Assembly (NCBI GenBank): GCA_025934635.1
Contig: JAICWX010000214.1
Coordinates: 1-15,156, forward strand
Length of the DNA stretch: 15,156 nt
From: Streptosporangiaceae bacterium
GTDB lineage: Bacteria; Actinomycetota; Actinomycetes; Streptosporangiales; Streptosporangiaceae
Direction: 5' to 3'
Shown: positions 1 through 6,905 of the stretch, in pieces
Numbering within the stretch: the first letter of the stretch is position 1
How the letters are laid out: every line of letters starts with the position of its first letter
Notes under the pieces: model-generated
What the model was told of the DNA's origin: nothing
The model's database searches: none
The model's input: only the letters and a program-made list of their open reading frames with translations
Translations under genes and position numbers: made by a program

Positions 1-83
1 CGGTTCGGGGGCTGGCGCGGCTCGGGGGGCTGGCGCGGCTCGGGGGGCTGGCGCGGCTCGGGGGGCTGGCGCGGCTCGGGGGG
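1..83. repeat. 18-bp G-rich tandem repeat (minisatellite)
   Basis: Four exact head-to-tail copies of the 18-mer CTGGCGCGGCTCGGGGGG fill 12-83. A diverged partial copy lies at 1-11, so the array probably continues past the left edge. The array is just beyond the mutM stop. Each unit carries a run of six G on the plus strand, which is six C in the mutM transcript. No gene is visible in 1-114. Confidence 0.9.
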
Positions 84-114
84 AGCTGGGGGCAGGCAGG
101 GCAGGGGGCGCGGG

Positions 115-963
115 TTAGAGGCGGGGGCGGCGGGGGCGGGGCTGGCAGTGGGGGCAGGTGTAGGAGGAGCGGTTCATGAAGGGGTCGCGGCGGACGGGGG
201 TGCCGCAGCGCAGGCAGGGCAGGCCCTCGCGGCCGTAGACGGCGAGGGAGCGCTCGAAGTAGCCGCTCTCGCCGTTGACGTTGACGTAGAGGTCGTCGAA
301 GGAGGTGCCGCCGGCGATCAGGGCCTCGCCGAGGACCTCGCGGACGGCGGTCAGCAGGCGGCTCACCTCGGGGCCGTTCAGCGTCTCGGTGGGGCGGGCC
401 CAGTGCAGCCGGGCGCGCCACAGCGCCTCGTCGGCGTAGATGTTGCCGACGCCGCTGATCAGTGACTGGTCCAGCAGGGCGCGCTTGACGCCGGTGTGAC
501 GGCCGCGCAGCCGCAGGGACAGGGCGGCCGGGTCGTAGGCCGGCTCGAACGGGTCGGGGGCGATGTGCGCGATCGGGGCGGGCAGCTCGGCGCCGTCGCG
601 CACCAGGTACATGTACCCGAACGTCCGCTGGTCGGTGAAGCGCAGGTCGGGGCCGCCGTCAGTGAAGGTGAACCAGATCCTGACATGCGACGACAGCGGG
701 CCGGTCTGGCCGACCAGCAACTGGCCGCTCATGCCGAGGTGCGCCAGCACGGCGTCCTCGCCGACCGACAGCCACAGGTACTTGCCGCGCCGCCGGGCGC
801 GATCCAGGCTGCGTCCGCCCAGCGTGTTCTCGAACTCGGCGGCGCCGCCGGGCTGCCTGCGCACGGCGCGCGGGTGCAGGACGCGGACGGTCTCGATCGT
901 CCGACCCACCACGTGGTCTTCGAGGCCGCGACGAACCGTCTCGACCTCGGGCAGCTCAGGCAC
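115..963 (-). CDS. mutM: Formamidopyrimidine-DNA glycosylase (Fpg/MutM)
   Basis: Bifunctional base-excision repair enzyme that removes 8-oxoguanine and other oxidised purines and nicks the abasic site. The 282-residue protein begins [10 protein letters not shown], so the catalytic proline and glutamate follow the initiator. The conserved lysine is in RRRGKYLW (K61). The C-terminal zinc finger has Cys250, Cys253, Cys270 and Cys273, with the DNA-binding Arg265 inside it. Length is normal for the family. The start is GTG; the PELPEVE motif fixes it, because the proline must be exposed at the N-terminus. It begins 6 nt after the rnc stop, so the two are almost certainly co-transcribed. The stop is followed by the 18-bp repeat array. 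The Fpg assignment is secure; Nei-type paralogues usually lack this exact N-terminal motif. Confidence 0.97.
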   Translation of the reverse strand: MPELPEVETVRRGLEDHVVGRTIETVRVLHPRAVRRQPGGAAEFENTLGGRSLDRARRRGKYLWLSVGEDAVLAHLGMSGQLLVGQTGPLSSHVRIWFTFTDGGPDLRFTDQRTFGYMYLVRDGAELPAPIAHIAPDPFEPAYDPAALSLRLRGRHTGVKRALLDQSLISGVGNIYADEALWRARLHWARPTETLNGPEVSRLLTAVREVLGEALIAGGTSFDDLYVNVNGESGYFERSLAVYGREGLPCLRCGTPVRRDPFMNRSSYTCPHCQPRPRRPRL

Positions 964-969
964 CCGCAG

Positions 970-1737
970 TCAGCTTTCCTGGCCCGGGCCTTCGCCGTTC
1001 AGGTCCTCGCCGGCCGCCTCGGCGGTGATGGCCCGCCAGGCCGCTTCGGCCGCCTGCTGCTCGGCCGCCTTCTTGGTCCGGCCCACGCCGTCGCCGAGCA
1101 CCCGGCCGCCGACCCTGACCGTGGCCCGGAACGACTTCTGGTGATCCGGGCCGCTCTCCTCGACCTGGTAGTCCGGCACGCCGAGCATCTTGACCGCGGT
1201 GAGTTCCTGCAGCGAGGTCTTCCAGTCCAGGCCCGCGCCCAGCCGGGCCGACCGGGCGATCACCGGGTCGAACAGCCGGTGCACGAGCGCGCTGGCCTCG
1301 GACAGCCCGCAGTCGATGTACACCGCGCCGATCACCGCTTCCAGCGTGTCGGCCAGGATCGAGGGCTTGTTCCGGCCGCCGGTGACCTGCTCGCCCCGGC
1401 CCAGCCGCACGTAGTCGCCCAGGTTCAGCTCGCGGGCCACCTCGGCCAGCGCGCCCATCTGGACGACCGCAGCCCGCAGTTTGGCCAGCTGGCCTTCGGG
1501 CAGGTTCGGGTAGCCGCGGTACAGGTGGTCGGTCACGACCAGGCCGAGGACCGAGTCGCCGAGGAACTCCAGCCGCTCGTTGGTGGGCGGGTTGTCGTTC
1601 TCGTACGCGTAGGAGCGATGCGTCAGCGCACGCTCGAGTGAGGCGGGCATGATGGGCACGCCGAGGGCGTGCCTGAGCTCAGCGGGATCTTTTCCGGCGT
1701 TCACGCCGCCATCCCATGACCGGCTCACGACGCCCAA
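970..1737 (-). CDS. rnc: Ribonuclease III
   Basis: Double-strand-specific endoribonuclease that processes rRNA precursors and other structured RNAs. The catalytic domain carries the signature [12 protein letters not shown] at residues 53-64 (acidic residues E54, E57, D61) and the second acidic pair D130/E133 in ADTLEAV. A double-stranded-RNA-binding domain spans roughly 170-241, ending in the typical [13 protein letters not shown] helix. Total length is 255 residues. The chosen start is TTG at 1737 because a strong SD (GGAGGAGG) sits 6 nt upstream of it; GTG at 1728 or 1704 would be too far from that site. It lies 88 nt after rpmF and 6 nt before mutM, in the usual actinobacterial order rpmF-rnc-mutM. 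Confidence 0.97.
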   Translation of the reverse strand: MGVVSRSWDGGVNAGKDPAELRHALGVPIMPASLERALTHRSYAYENDNPPTNERLEFLGDSVLGLVVTDHLYRGYPNLPEGQLAKLRAAVVQMGALAEVARELNLGDYVRLGRGEQVTGGRNKPSILADTLEAVIGAVYIDCGLSEASALVHRLFDPVIARSARLGAGLDWKTSLQELTAVKMLGVPDYQVEESGPDHQKSFRATVRVGGRVLGDGVGRTKKAAEQQAAEAAWRAITAEAAGEDLNGEGPGQES

Positions 1738-1825
1738 CGCGTCCCTCCTCCAAGCACTCGCTGATGATGCCCGGCCAGACGCGAGCTGTAACCCCCCGTA
1801 TCGGCCCCGGGACCACTCAGCTTCC

Positions 1826-2002
1826 TCAGGATGGGTTGATGACCTGGCGCCGCCGGTAGGTGCCGCAGGTCGGGCAGGCCACGTGCGGCAGCTTCGGCTC
1901 GTGACACTGCGGGCAGCTCACCAGCGAAGGCGCGGTGGCCTTCCAGTTGGAACGTCGGGATCGGGTGTTGCTGCGGGACATCCTCCGCTTGGGAACCGCC
2001 AC
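1826..2002 (-). CDS. rpmF: 50S ribosomal protein L32
   Basis: Small structural protein of the large ribosomal subunit. The 58-residue product starts [18 protein letters not shown], the L32 N-terminus, and contains two CxxC pairs (Cys30/33 and Cys43/46), so it is the zinc-binding form. The start is GTG at 2002, placed by the conserved AVPKRRMS motif and by an AGGAGG SD 6 nt upstream; longer in-frame extension to 2068 runs back into DUF177 codons and is not real. Only one base separates it from the DUF177 stop, so the pair is translationally coupled, as is common for yceD-rpmF. Confidence 0.97.
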   Translation of the reverse strand: MAVPKRRMSRSNTRSRRSNWKATAPSLVSCPQCHEPKLPHVACPTCGTYRRRQVINPS

Positions 2003-2003
2003 G

Positions 2004-2666
2004 TCAGCCCTCCTGTAGGTCGATGGCGCCGGCGCGCCGGTCCTGATGGTTGTCTTCGGTGTCGTCAAGCTGCTTCAGGGCGGCCCACCGGGGGTCGGTC
2101 GCCTCGTCGTGCCGGTGATCCGGACCCGCGTCGGCGAGCGGCGCGCCGCACTCGGCGCACAGCCCGGGACAGTCCTCCCGGCACAGCGGTGACATCGGCA
2201 GCGCGAGCACTACCGCGTCACGGAAAGCTGACTCCAGGTCGAGCTGGTCACCGTTGAGGTGGTAAAGCTCCTGCTCGTCCTGCTCATCTTCTTCGTCGTG
2301 CCTGTCATGCCTATCATGTTTGCCCTGCTTGTCGTGGCGCTGCTTGTCGGCGCGGGCGTCAGCGTACAGGTAAAGCTCCTGGAAGCTGACGGTTACCGAC
2401 GAGGTCACCGGGATCAGGCAGCGCGCGCACTCACCCGCGAGCGGCGCGATCGCGGTCGCGGTGGCGAGTACGCCCTCGGAAACCGCTTCGAACCTGACCT
2501 CGAGGGCCACGTCAGCCCCTATGGGCACGCCGATAAGCTCGAGGTGCAGATCCTCGGGTGCGGGGACGGTTCGCGTCTGGGTCAGCGCGTTCCCCGCCTG
2601 GCGGCCGAGCTGGCGCATGTCAAAGACAAACGCCCCTCGGGGTGCATGTGTGCGTGTGCTGGGCAT
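2004..2666 (-). CDS. DUF177 family protein (YceD-like), ribosome-associated
   Basis: Member of the DUF177/YceD family, nearly always encoded directly before rpmF and linked to 23S rRNA or large-subunit metabolism; the biochemical role is not settled. The body contains [14 protein letters not shown] near the N-terminus, a CARC pair at about residues 80-83, and a cysteine cluster [13 protein letters not shown] at about 162-174, all typical of actinobacterial members. I place the start at ATG 2666 (220 residues), because a promoter at 2709-2737 puts the expected transcript start downstream of the earlier ATG at 2708, and because family members begin about here. No clear SD precedes it. Residues about 107-133 are an unusual His/Asp/Glu/Gln/Lys-rich insertion. 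The stop is one base from rpmF. Confidence 0.9.
   Translation of the reverse strand: MPSTRTHAPRGAFVFDMRQLGRQAGNALTQTRTVPAPEDLHLELIGVPIGADVALEVRFEAVSEGVLATATAIAPLAGECARCLIPVTSSVTVSFQELYLYADARADKQRHDKQGKHDRHDRHDEEDEQDEQELYHLNGDQLDLESAFRDAVVLALPMSPLCREDCPGLCAECGAPLADAGPDHRHDEATDPRWAALKQLDDTEDNHQDRRAGAIDLQEG
2268..2348 (-). repeat. Low-complexity coding insertion within DUF177
   Basis: This stretch encodes a run made almost only of D, E, H, K, Q and R (for example [18 protein letters not shown]). The DNA has near-repeats such as TGTCATGCC/TATCATG and CCTGCTCAT/CCTGCTCGT, is richer in A/T than its surroundings, and keeps the reading frame. It looks like microsatellite growth in a surface loop between the CARC pair and the C-terminal cysteine cluster. 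Confidence 0.7.
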
Positions 2667-2708
2667 GACAGTGTACTCAAGGTCGAGCGAATGGGAGACC
2701 GAGCGCAT

Positions 2709-2737
2709 AGCCTACCGGCGGTGCGCGGTATTCCCAA
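2709..2737 (-). promoter_or_regulatory. Putative housekeeping sigma promoter for DUF177-rpmF-rnc-mutM
   Basis: On the minus strand the -35 box TTGGGA (2732-2737) is separated by exactly 17 nt from the -10 box TAGGCT (2709-2714). This matches the TTGnnn/TAnnnT form used by actinobacterial housekeeping sigma factors. The transcript would begin near 2700-2703. It lies in the 116-nt gap after coaD, so the ribosomal genes could be transcribed separately from recG-rsmD-coaD. Confidence 0.5.
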
Positions 2738-2782
2738 CTTGACCATGGGCCGCGCCTATTCCGCCCGGCCGGGACCGGGTTT

Positions 2783-3265
2783 CTACTCCTCCTCGGCCAG
2801 GCGCTCGCGCAGCAGGCCCAGGACCAGTTCGGGGACCAGGCCACTGACGTCACCGCCGTACCGGGCGATCTCCTTGACCAGGCTGGAGCTGAGGTAGGAG
2901 TAGAGCGGGTTGGTCGTCATGAACAGCGTCTCGACCTTGGCCATCCGGTAGTTCATCTGCGCCATCTGCATCTCGTACTCGAAGTCGCTGACGGCACGCA
3001 GCCCCTTGATCACGGCGGTGATCCCGTTGGCGGCGCAGAAATCCACCAGCAGGCCGTGGAACCGCTCGATCCGCACGTTCCCGTAGCGGGCAGTGACCTG
3101 GCCGAGCATCTCCACTCGCTCGTCGACCGTGAACAGGCTTTTCTTGGTGACGTTGATCAGCACGGCGACGATGACCTCGTCGTACAGGCCGGCGGCCCGG
3201 CCGATGATGTCGAGGTGACCGGCGGTGACAGGATCGAAGGAACCTGGGCAGACTACGCGTTGCAC
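2783..3265 (-). CDS. coaD: Phosphopantetheine adenylyltransferase
   Basis: Catalyses the penultimate step of coenzyme A synthesis: 4'-phosphopantetheine plus ATP gives dephospho-CoA plus pyrophosphate. The 160-residue protein has the nucleotidyltransferase start CPGSFDPVTAGHLDII with the catalytic TxGH histidine (H17), the KGLRAVSDFEYE segment that binds substrate, and the C-terminal LSSSLVKEIA motif equivalent to ISSTxVR. Length is exactly typical. The start is GTG at 3265, preceded by an AAGGGG site about 9 nt away. It lies 45 nt after rsmD on the same strand, the standard rsmD-coaD pair. Confidence 0.97.
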   Translation of the reverse strand: MQRVVCPGSFDPVTAGHLDIIGRAAGLYDEVIVAVLINVTKKSLFTVDERVEMLGQVTARYGNVRIERFHGLLVDFCAANGITAVIKGLRAVSDFEYEMQMAQMNYRMAKVETLFMTTNPLYSYLSSSLVKEIARYGGDVSGLVPELVLGLLRERLAEEE

Positions 3266-3310
3266 GCGGCGGCACCCCTTCTGCTCATTGGCGAGTAGTC
3301 GGTCATACGC

Positions 3311-3901
3311 TCACTCCCCCGCCGGCGACGCGGGAACCTCCGCGGCGAGGGCGTACCAGAAGGTCGCCTCCCCGTAACGGCGCTCCCGGTCGGCTACGAA
3401 CCCGTCCGGCCAGTTCACCGGCCCGGACCGGGTGGCGCGCTCCACGACGACCAGGGCCCCGGGCGCCAGCCAGCCGGCTTCGGCGAGCAGGACCAGGACG
3501 CGCTCGACGGCGGCATCCGCCAGCGCGTACGGCGGATCGGCGAACACCACGTCATACCGGTCCCCGTCCGGCCCGCGGGCCAGCACCCGCTCCACCCGGT
3601 CGGTCACCAGGACGGCGCCCGGCAGCCCGATCGAGGAGATGTTCTCCTTGATCACCCGGACGGCCCGGCCGCCCTGCTCGACCAGCAGCACGTGCCCGGC
3701 CCCGCGCGAGAGGGCCTCCAGGCCGACCGCGCCGGAGCCGGCGTACAGGTCGAGTACCCGCGCACCGTCCAGCGGGCCCGCGATCGAGGAGATCGTGGCG
3801 AACAGCCCTTCGCGGGCCCGGTCGCTGGTCGGCCGGGTATCCCGGCCGTCCGGGACCGCCAGACGACGGCCGCCGGCCTGGCCGGCGATAACGCGTGGCA
3901 C
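3311..3901 (-). CDS. rsmD: 16S rRNA (guanine-N2)-methyltransferase RsmD
   Basis: S-adenosylmethionine-dependent enzyme that methylates G966 of 16S rRNA (E. coli numbering) during 30S assembly. The 196-residue protein opens PRVIAGQAGGRRLAVP, the family N-terminus. The SAM-binding motif I DLYAGSGAVGLEALSRG is at 51-67, and the catalytic ADPPY motif (NPPY class) at about 121-125. The start is GTG at 3901, placed by the RVIAG motif; the only SD-like sequence (AAGGG) abuts the start codon, so initiation may be weak or leaderless. It is followed by coaD. A 248-nt gap containing a 36-bp repeat array separates it from recG upstream. Confidence 0.96.
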   Translation of the reverse strand: MPRVIAGQAGGRRLAVPDGRDTRPTSDRAREGLFATISSIAGPLDGARVLDLYAGSGAVGLEALSRGAGHVLLVEQGGRAVRVIKENISSIGLPGAVLVTDRVERVLARGPDGDRYDVVFADPPYALADAAVERVLVLLAEAGWLAPGALVVVERATRSGPVNWPDGFVADRERRYGEATFWYALAAEVPASPAGE

Positions 3902-3965
3902 CCCTTAAGTGTGCACGCCCGCTCTCCGCGCTGCTCACGGGTCCCCCAGGTCACGCGCGGGCGGG

Positions 3966-4117
3966 GGTGGGGAGGTGGAGCGCGGCGGCGGGTCCGGGCG
4001 GGGTGGGGAGGTGGCGCGCGGCGGCGGGTCCGGGCGGGGTGGGGAGGTGGCGCGCGGCGGCGGGTCGGGGGGAGAGAGGAGGTGGCGCGCGGCGGGTCCG
4101 GGCGGGTGGGTGGGGAG
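3966..4117. repeat. 36-bp G-rich tandem repeat with G-quadruplex motifs
   Basis: The unit begins GGTGGGGAGGTGG and repeats every 36 bp. Copies start at 3966, 4002 and 4038; the first two differ at one base, and the third degrades after about 30 bp into a diverged remnant up to about 4117. Each unit junction contains GGGTCCGGGCGGGGTGGGG (3990-4008 and 4026-4044), a canonical four-run G-quadruplex motif with loops of 3, 1 and 1 nt. A similar motif is at 4094-4115. The array fills most of the gap between the recG stop and rsmD. Confidence 0.9.
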
Positions 4118-4149
4118 CTGTCGGGCCGGGGTCAGGGCGGGGCGGCTCG

Positions 4150-6447
4150 TCAGGTCTTGTCGAGGTACTCGGCCTGGACGCCGAAGAGCTCGTCGATGGC
4201 GGTCCGCAGGGCTGGATGCGCGGTCAGGTGGGGATCGGCCGTGACCAGCTCGGTGGCGTCCTCGCGGGCCTGCCCGATCAGGTCCTCGTCGGGCAGCAGG
4301 CGGAGCAGCCGCAGGCTGGAATGGTGACCCGCCTGGGCCGCGCCGAGGACATCGCCCTCGCGGCGCTGCTCGAGGTCGAGCCGGGACAGCTGGAAGCCGT
4401 CCAGGGTGGCGGCCACCGCGGTGAGCCGCTCGCGCTGCGGGCTGGCCGGGGGCGCCTCGGTGACCAGCAGGCACAGGCCGGGGAAGGCGCCGCGGCCGAC
4501 CCGGCCGCGGAGCTGGTGCAGCTGGGAGACGCCGAAGCGCTCGGCGTCCATGATCACCATGGCGGTCGCGTTGGGCACGTCCACGCCGACCTCGATGACC
4601 GTGGTCGCGACCAGGACGTTGATCTCGCCCGCGGCGAAGTCCCGCATCACCTGGTCCTTCTCGTCCGGGTGGAGCCGGCCGTGCAGGATGGCGAGGCGCA
4701 GCCCGGCCAGCGGGCCCGCGGCCAGCGTCCCGGCCACGTCCAGCACCGACAGCGGCTGGCGCCGGGTGCCCACCAGGCCGCGCGGGACGCCGCCGGTCAT
4801 GTCCACCGGGCCGAAGTCGTCCTCGGGATCATCCGGGCCCAGCTCGCCCGCGTCCTCGTCGTCGGCACCGGGGCTGGAGTCGCCCACCCGCGGGCAGACC
4901 ACGTAGGCCTGCCGGCCCTGCGCGACCTCCTCCCGGACCCGTTCCCAGGCCCGCTCCAGGAAGTGCGGCTTGTCCGCCGCGGGCACCACGTGGGTGGCGA
5001 TGGCCGAGCGCCCGGCGGGCAGCTCGGTCAGGGTGGAGGTCTCCAGGTCGCCGTAGACGGTCATGGCGACCGTCCGCGGGATCGGGGTGGCCGTCATGAC
5101 CAGGACGTGCGGCCGGTTGCCGGCCGCCTTGGCGCGCAGCGCGTCCCGCTGCTCCACGCCGAACCGGTGCTGCTCGTCGATCACCACCAGGCCCAGGTCG
5201 GCGAACTGGACCTGCTCCTCGAGCAGGGCGTGGGTGCCGATCACGATGCCGGCGTCGCCGGTGAACACGTCGGCCAGCACCGCGCGCCGGGCGGCGGCGC
5301 CGACCGAGCCGGTGAGCAGGGTCACCCCGGTCGCGTGCTCGGCCGCGCCGAGCTGGCCGCCCAGTGCTAGCCGACCGAGTGCCAGCGGGCCGAGCATGGC
5401 GGTGATCGAGCGGTAGTGCTGCTGGGCGAGCACCTCGGTCGGCGCCAGCAGGGCGGCCTGGCCGCCCGCGTCCACCACCTGCAGCATGGCCCGGATCGCG
5501 ATCACCGTCTTGCCCGAGCCGACCTCGCCCTGCAGCAGCCGGTGCATCGGGTAGGCGCAGGAAAGATCAGCCGTGATCGTCTCGCCCACCGCGACCTGGC
5601 CCGCGGTCAGGGCGAACGGCAGCCGGGCGTCGAACTCGTCGGCGATGCCGCCCGCGATCCGCGGCCGCGGCATGGCGGGCATGGCGGCGGCGGCCAGCCG
5701 GCGCTGCGCCAGCGCCGACTGCAGCATGAACGCCTCGTCCCATTTGAGCCGGTGCTTGGCCCGCCTCAGGTCGTCCCGGTCCAGCGGCCGGTGGATGGCG
5801 CGGATGGCCTCGGCCCGCCCGATCAGCTGGTGCCGCTCCCTGACCTCGGCCGGGATCGGGTCCTCGCCCACGTCCAGCGGGTCGAGCACGGTCCGCACCG
5901 CCCGCGTGATCACCCACGAGCTGGCCTTGGCACTGGCCGGGTAGACCGGGATCATCTCGGCGGCGTACTCGGCCGCCAGCTCCGGCGTCAGGTCGGCGGT
6001 GGCGGCCGCCTCCGGCAGCAGCTCGTACTCCGGGTGGACCAGCTGCAGCCGGCCGCGGAAGTTGGACACGGTGCCCGCGAACATGCCGACTGTGCCCGGG
6101 ACCAGCCGCTTGATGGTCCACTGGGACTTGGGCGACCGGAAGAAGAACGTCAGCACGAGCTTGGCGCGGTCGTCGGTGATGACGACCTCGCCCCGGGAGG
6201 CGGCGCTGCCGCGGCCCGGCATCGGGTGCGTGCTCACCCGGTCGACCCGGGCCAGCACGGTGACGTGGTCGCCCTCGCGCAGGGAGGACAGGTCGGTCAG
6301 CTCGCCGCGGGTGTAGTAGCGGCGCGGATAATGCCGGAGCAGGTCGCCGACGGTCGCCATGCCGAAGGCGGCCTCCAGCGCCTTGGCCGTTTTCGGCCCC
6401 ATCGGCCGGGTCAGCGGTTCGCTGAGCGTAGTCACATGTGGCAGCAT
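4150..6447 (-). CDS. recG: ATP-dependent DNA helicase RecG
   Basis: Branched-DNA translocase that regresses stalled replication forks and remodels Holliday junctions and R-loops. The N-terminal wedge/OB-fold region holds DLLRHYPRRYYTRGELTDL. The helicase core has Walker A GEVGSGKT (about 307-314), the DEQH box (about 424-427), TATPIPRT (452-459) and the arginine-finger motif QLRGRVGRG (645-653). An acidic Asp/Glu/Gly/Pro-rich insertion lies at about 523-545. The start is uncertain. ATG 6465 has no SD and overlaps a possible -10 (TAATGT, 6462-6467). ATG 6447 has a weak TAGG about 7 nt upstream and fits the family, so I prefer it (765 residues); GTG 6435 is also possible. It diverges from rpmB. 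In many actinobacteria a DAK-domain gene sits between recG and rpmB; none is here. Confidence 0.96.
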   Translation of the reverse strand: MLPHVTTLSEPLTRPMGPKTAKALEAAFGMATVGDLLRHYPRRYYTRGELTDLSSLREGDHVTVLARVDRVSTHPMPGRGSAASRGEVVITDDRAKLVLTFFFRSPKSQWTIKRLVPGTVGMFAGTVSNFRGRLQLVHPEYELLPEAAATADLTPELAAEYAAEMIPVYPASAKASSWVITRAVRTVLDPLDVGEDPIPAEVRERHQLIGRAEAIRAIHRPLDRDDLRRAKHRLKWDEAFMLQSALAQRRLAAAAMPAMPRPRIAGGIADEFDARLPFALTAGQVAVGETITADLSCAYPMHRLLQGEVGSGKTVIAIRAMLQVVDAGGQAALLAPTEVLAQQHYRSITAMLGPLALGRLALGGQLGAAEHATGVTLLTGSVGAAARRAVLADVFTGDAGIVIGTHALLEEQVQFADLGLVVIDEQHRFGVEQRDALRAKAAGNRPHVLVMTATPIPRTVAMTVYGDLETSTLTELPAGRSAIATHVVPAADKPHFLERAWERVREEVAQGRQAYVVCPRVGDSSPGADDEDAGELGPDDPEDDFGPVDMTGGVPRGLVGTRRQPLSVLDVAGTLAAGPLAGLRLAILHGRLHPDEKDQVMRDFAAGEINVLVATTVIEVGVDVPNATAMVIMDAERFGVSQLHQLRGRVGRGAFPGLCLLVTEAPPASPQRERLTAVAATLDGFQLSRLDLEQRREGDVLGAAQAGHHSSLRLLRLLPDEDLIGQAREDATELVTADPHLTAHPALRTAIDELFGVQAEYLDKT

Positions 6448-6484
6448 AGAAGCGCCTACGGACATTACGCACCGTGCTAGCCAC

Positions 6485-6500
6485 GGGGGGACGACCCCCC
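6485..6500. other. G6/C6 inverted repeat in the recG-rpmB divergent region
   Basis: A perfect 6-bp inverted repeat, GGGGGG-ACGA-CCCCCC, lies 38 nt upstream of the preferred recG start. It is followed by further C-runs at 6506-6513. It could form a hairpin in DNA or in any transcript crossing it. No T-tract follows, so I do not call it a terminator. Nothing else firm is visible in 6448-6661 except the rpmB ribosome site. Confidence 0.4.
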
Positions 6501-6661
6501 TGGCACCCCCCCCGCACTTCGCTGCGCTCAGTTCGCGCCGGGGTCGGAGAATCAGGTAGGCTTCGACGGCTGCCCTACTCCGCTATGGACACCGGGCTCA
6601 GTTTTTCAAGTACAGCTGACAAGCACTAGAACGTCCCGTCATCAAACCTCAGGAGCGAACC

Positions 6662-6847
6662 GTGGCTTCCGTCTGCGACGTATGCGGTAAGGGGCCGGGT
6701 TTCGGCAACAACGTCTCGTTCTCGCACCGCCGCACCCGCCGTCGTTTCAACCCGAACATCCAGCGGGTCCGTACCGTGTCCGGTGGCACGCCCAAGCGCC
6801 TGAACGTGTGCACCTCGTGCATCAAGGCCGGCAAGATCACCCGCTAG
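6662..6847 (+). CDS. rpmB: 50S ribosomal protein L28
   Basis: Structural protein of the large ribosomal subunit. The 61-residue product begins [34 protein letters not shown], the L28 signature, and carries two CxxC pairs (Cys5/8 and Cys50/53), so it is the zinc-binding form rather than a zinc-independent paralogue of the kind often controlled by Zur. The start is GTG with AGGAG 6 nt upstream. It stands alone, divergent from recG and ending in a strong hairpin at 6860-6888. I could not identify a convincing promoter in the upstream gap; CTGACA at 6616-6621 resembles a -35 but lacks a good -10 partner. Confidence 0.97.
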   Translation: MASVCDVCGKGPGFGNNVSFSHRRTRRRFNPNIQRVRTVSGGTPKRLNVCTSCIKAGKITR

Positions 6848-6859
6848 AGCCTGATCACC

Positions 6860-6888
6860 ACGACGGGTCCGGTCACCGGGCCCGTCGT
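6860..6888 (+). terminator. Terminator hairpin after rpmB
   Basis: A 13-bp stem (one G-T wobble) with the 3-nt loop TCA starts ACGACGGG and closes CCCGTCGT, followed by TTGTGTG. It sits 12 nt after the rpmB stop and 17 nt before the thiL stop. It probably ends rpmB transcription and may also act on convergent thiL transcripts, since the stem is symmetrical, though no T-run follows in that direction. Confidence 0.75.
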
Positions 6889-6905
6889 TTGTGTGCCCGG
6901 CCACC

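Noticed and set aside
496..1641. 381-codon open frame on the plus strand opposite mutM and rnc
   Set aside because: It is antisense to two well-supported genes, is rich in R, G, H and Q as expected for shadow frames in GC-rich DNA, and matches no family.
3966..4117. 36-bp repeat considered as a CRISPR array
   Set aside because: The repeats are contiguous with no spacers, the sequence is low-complexity G-rich, and no cas gene is present.
3895..5370. 491-codon plus-strand frame with a 12-residue repeat, opposite recG
   Set aside because: The repeat is simply the translated 36-bp array, and the remainder is antisense to recG. No ribosome site or domain is visible.
5416..6480. 354-codon plus-strand frame opposite the recG N-terminal half
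   Set aside because: Antisense shadow with arginine/glycine/leucine/histidine-rich composition and no recognisable motif.
6485..6500. G6/C6 hairpin as a terminator
   Set aside because: It lies between divergent genes, so no transcript should end there, and no T-run follows it.
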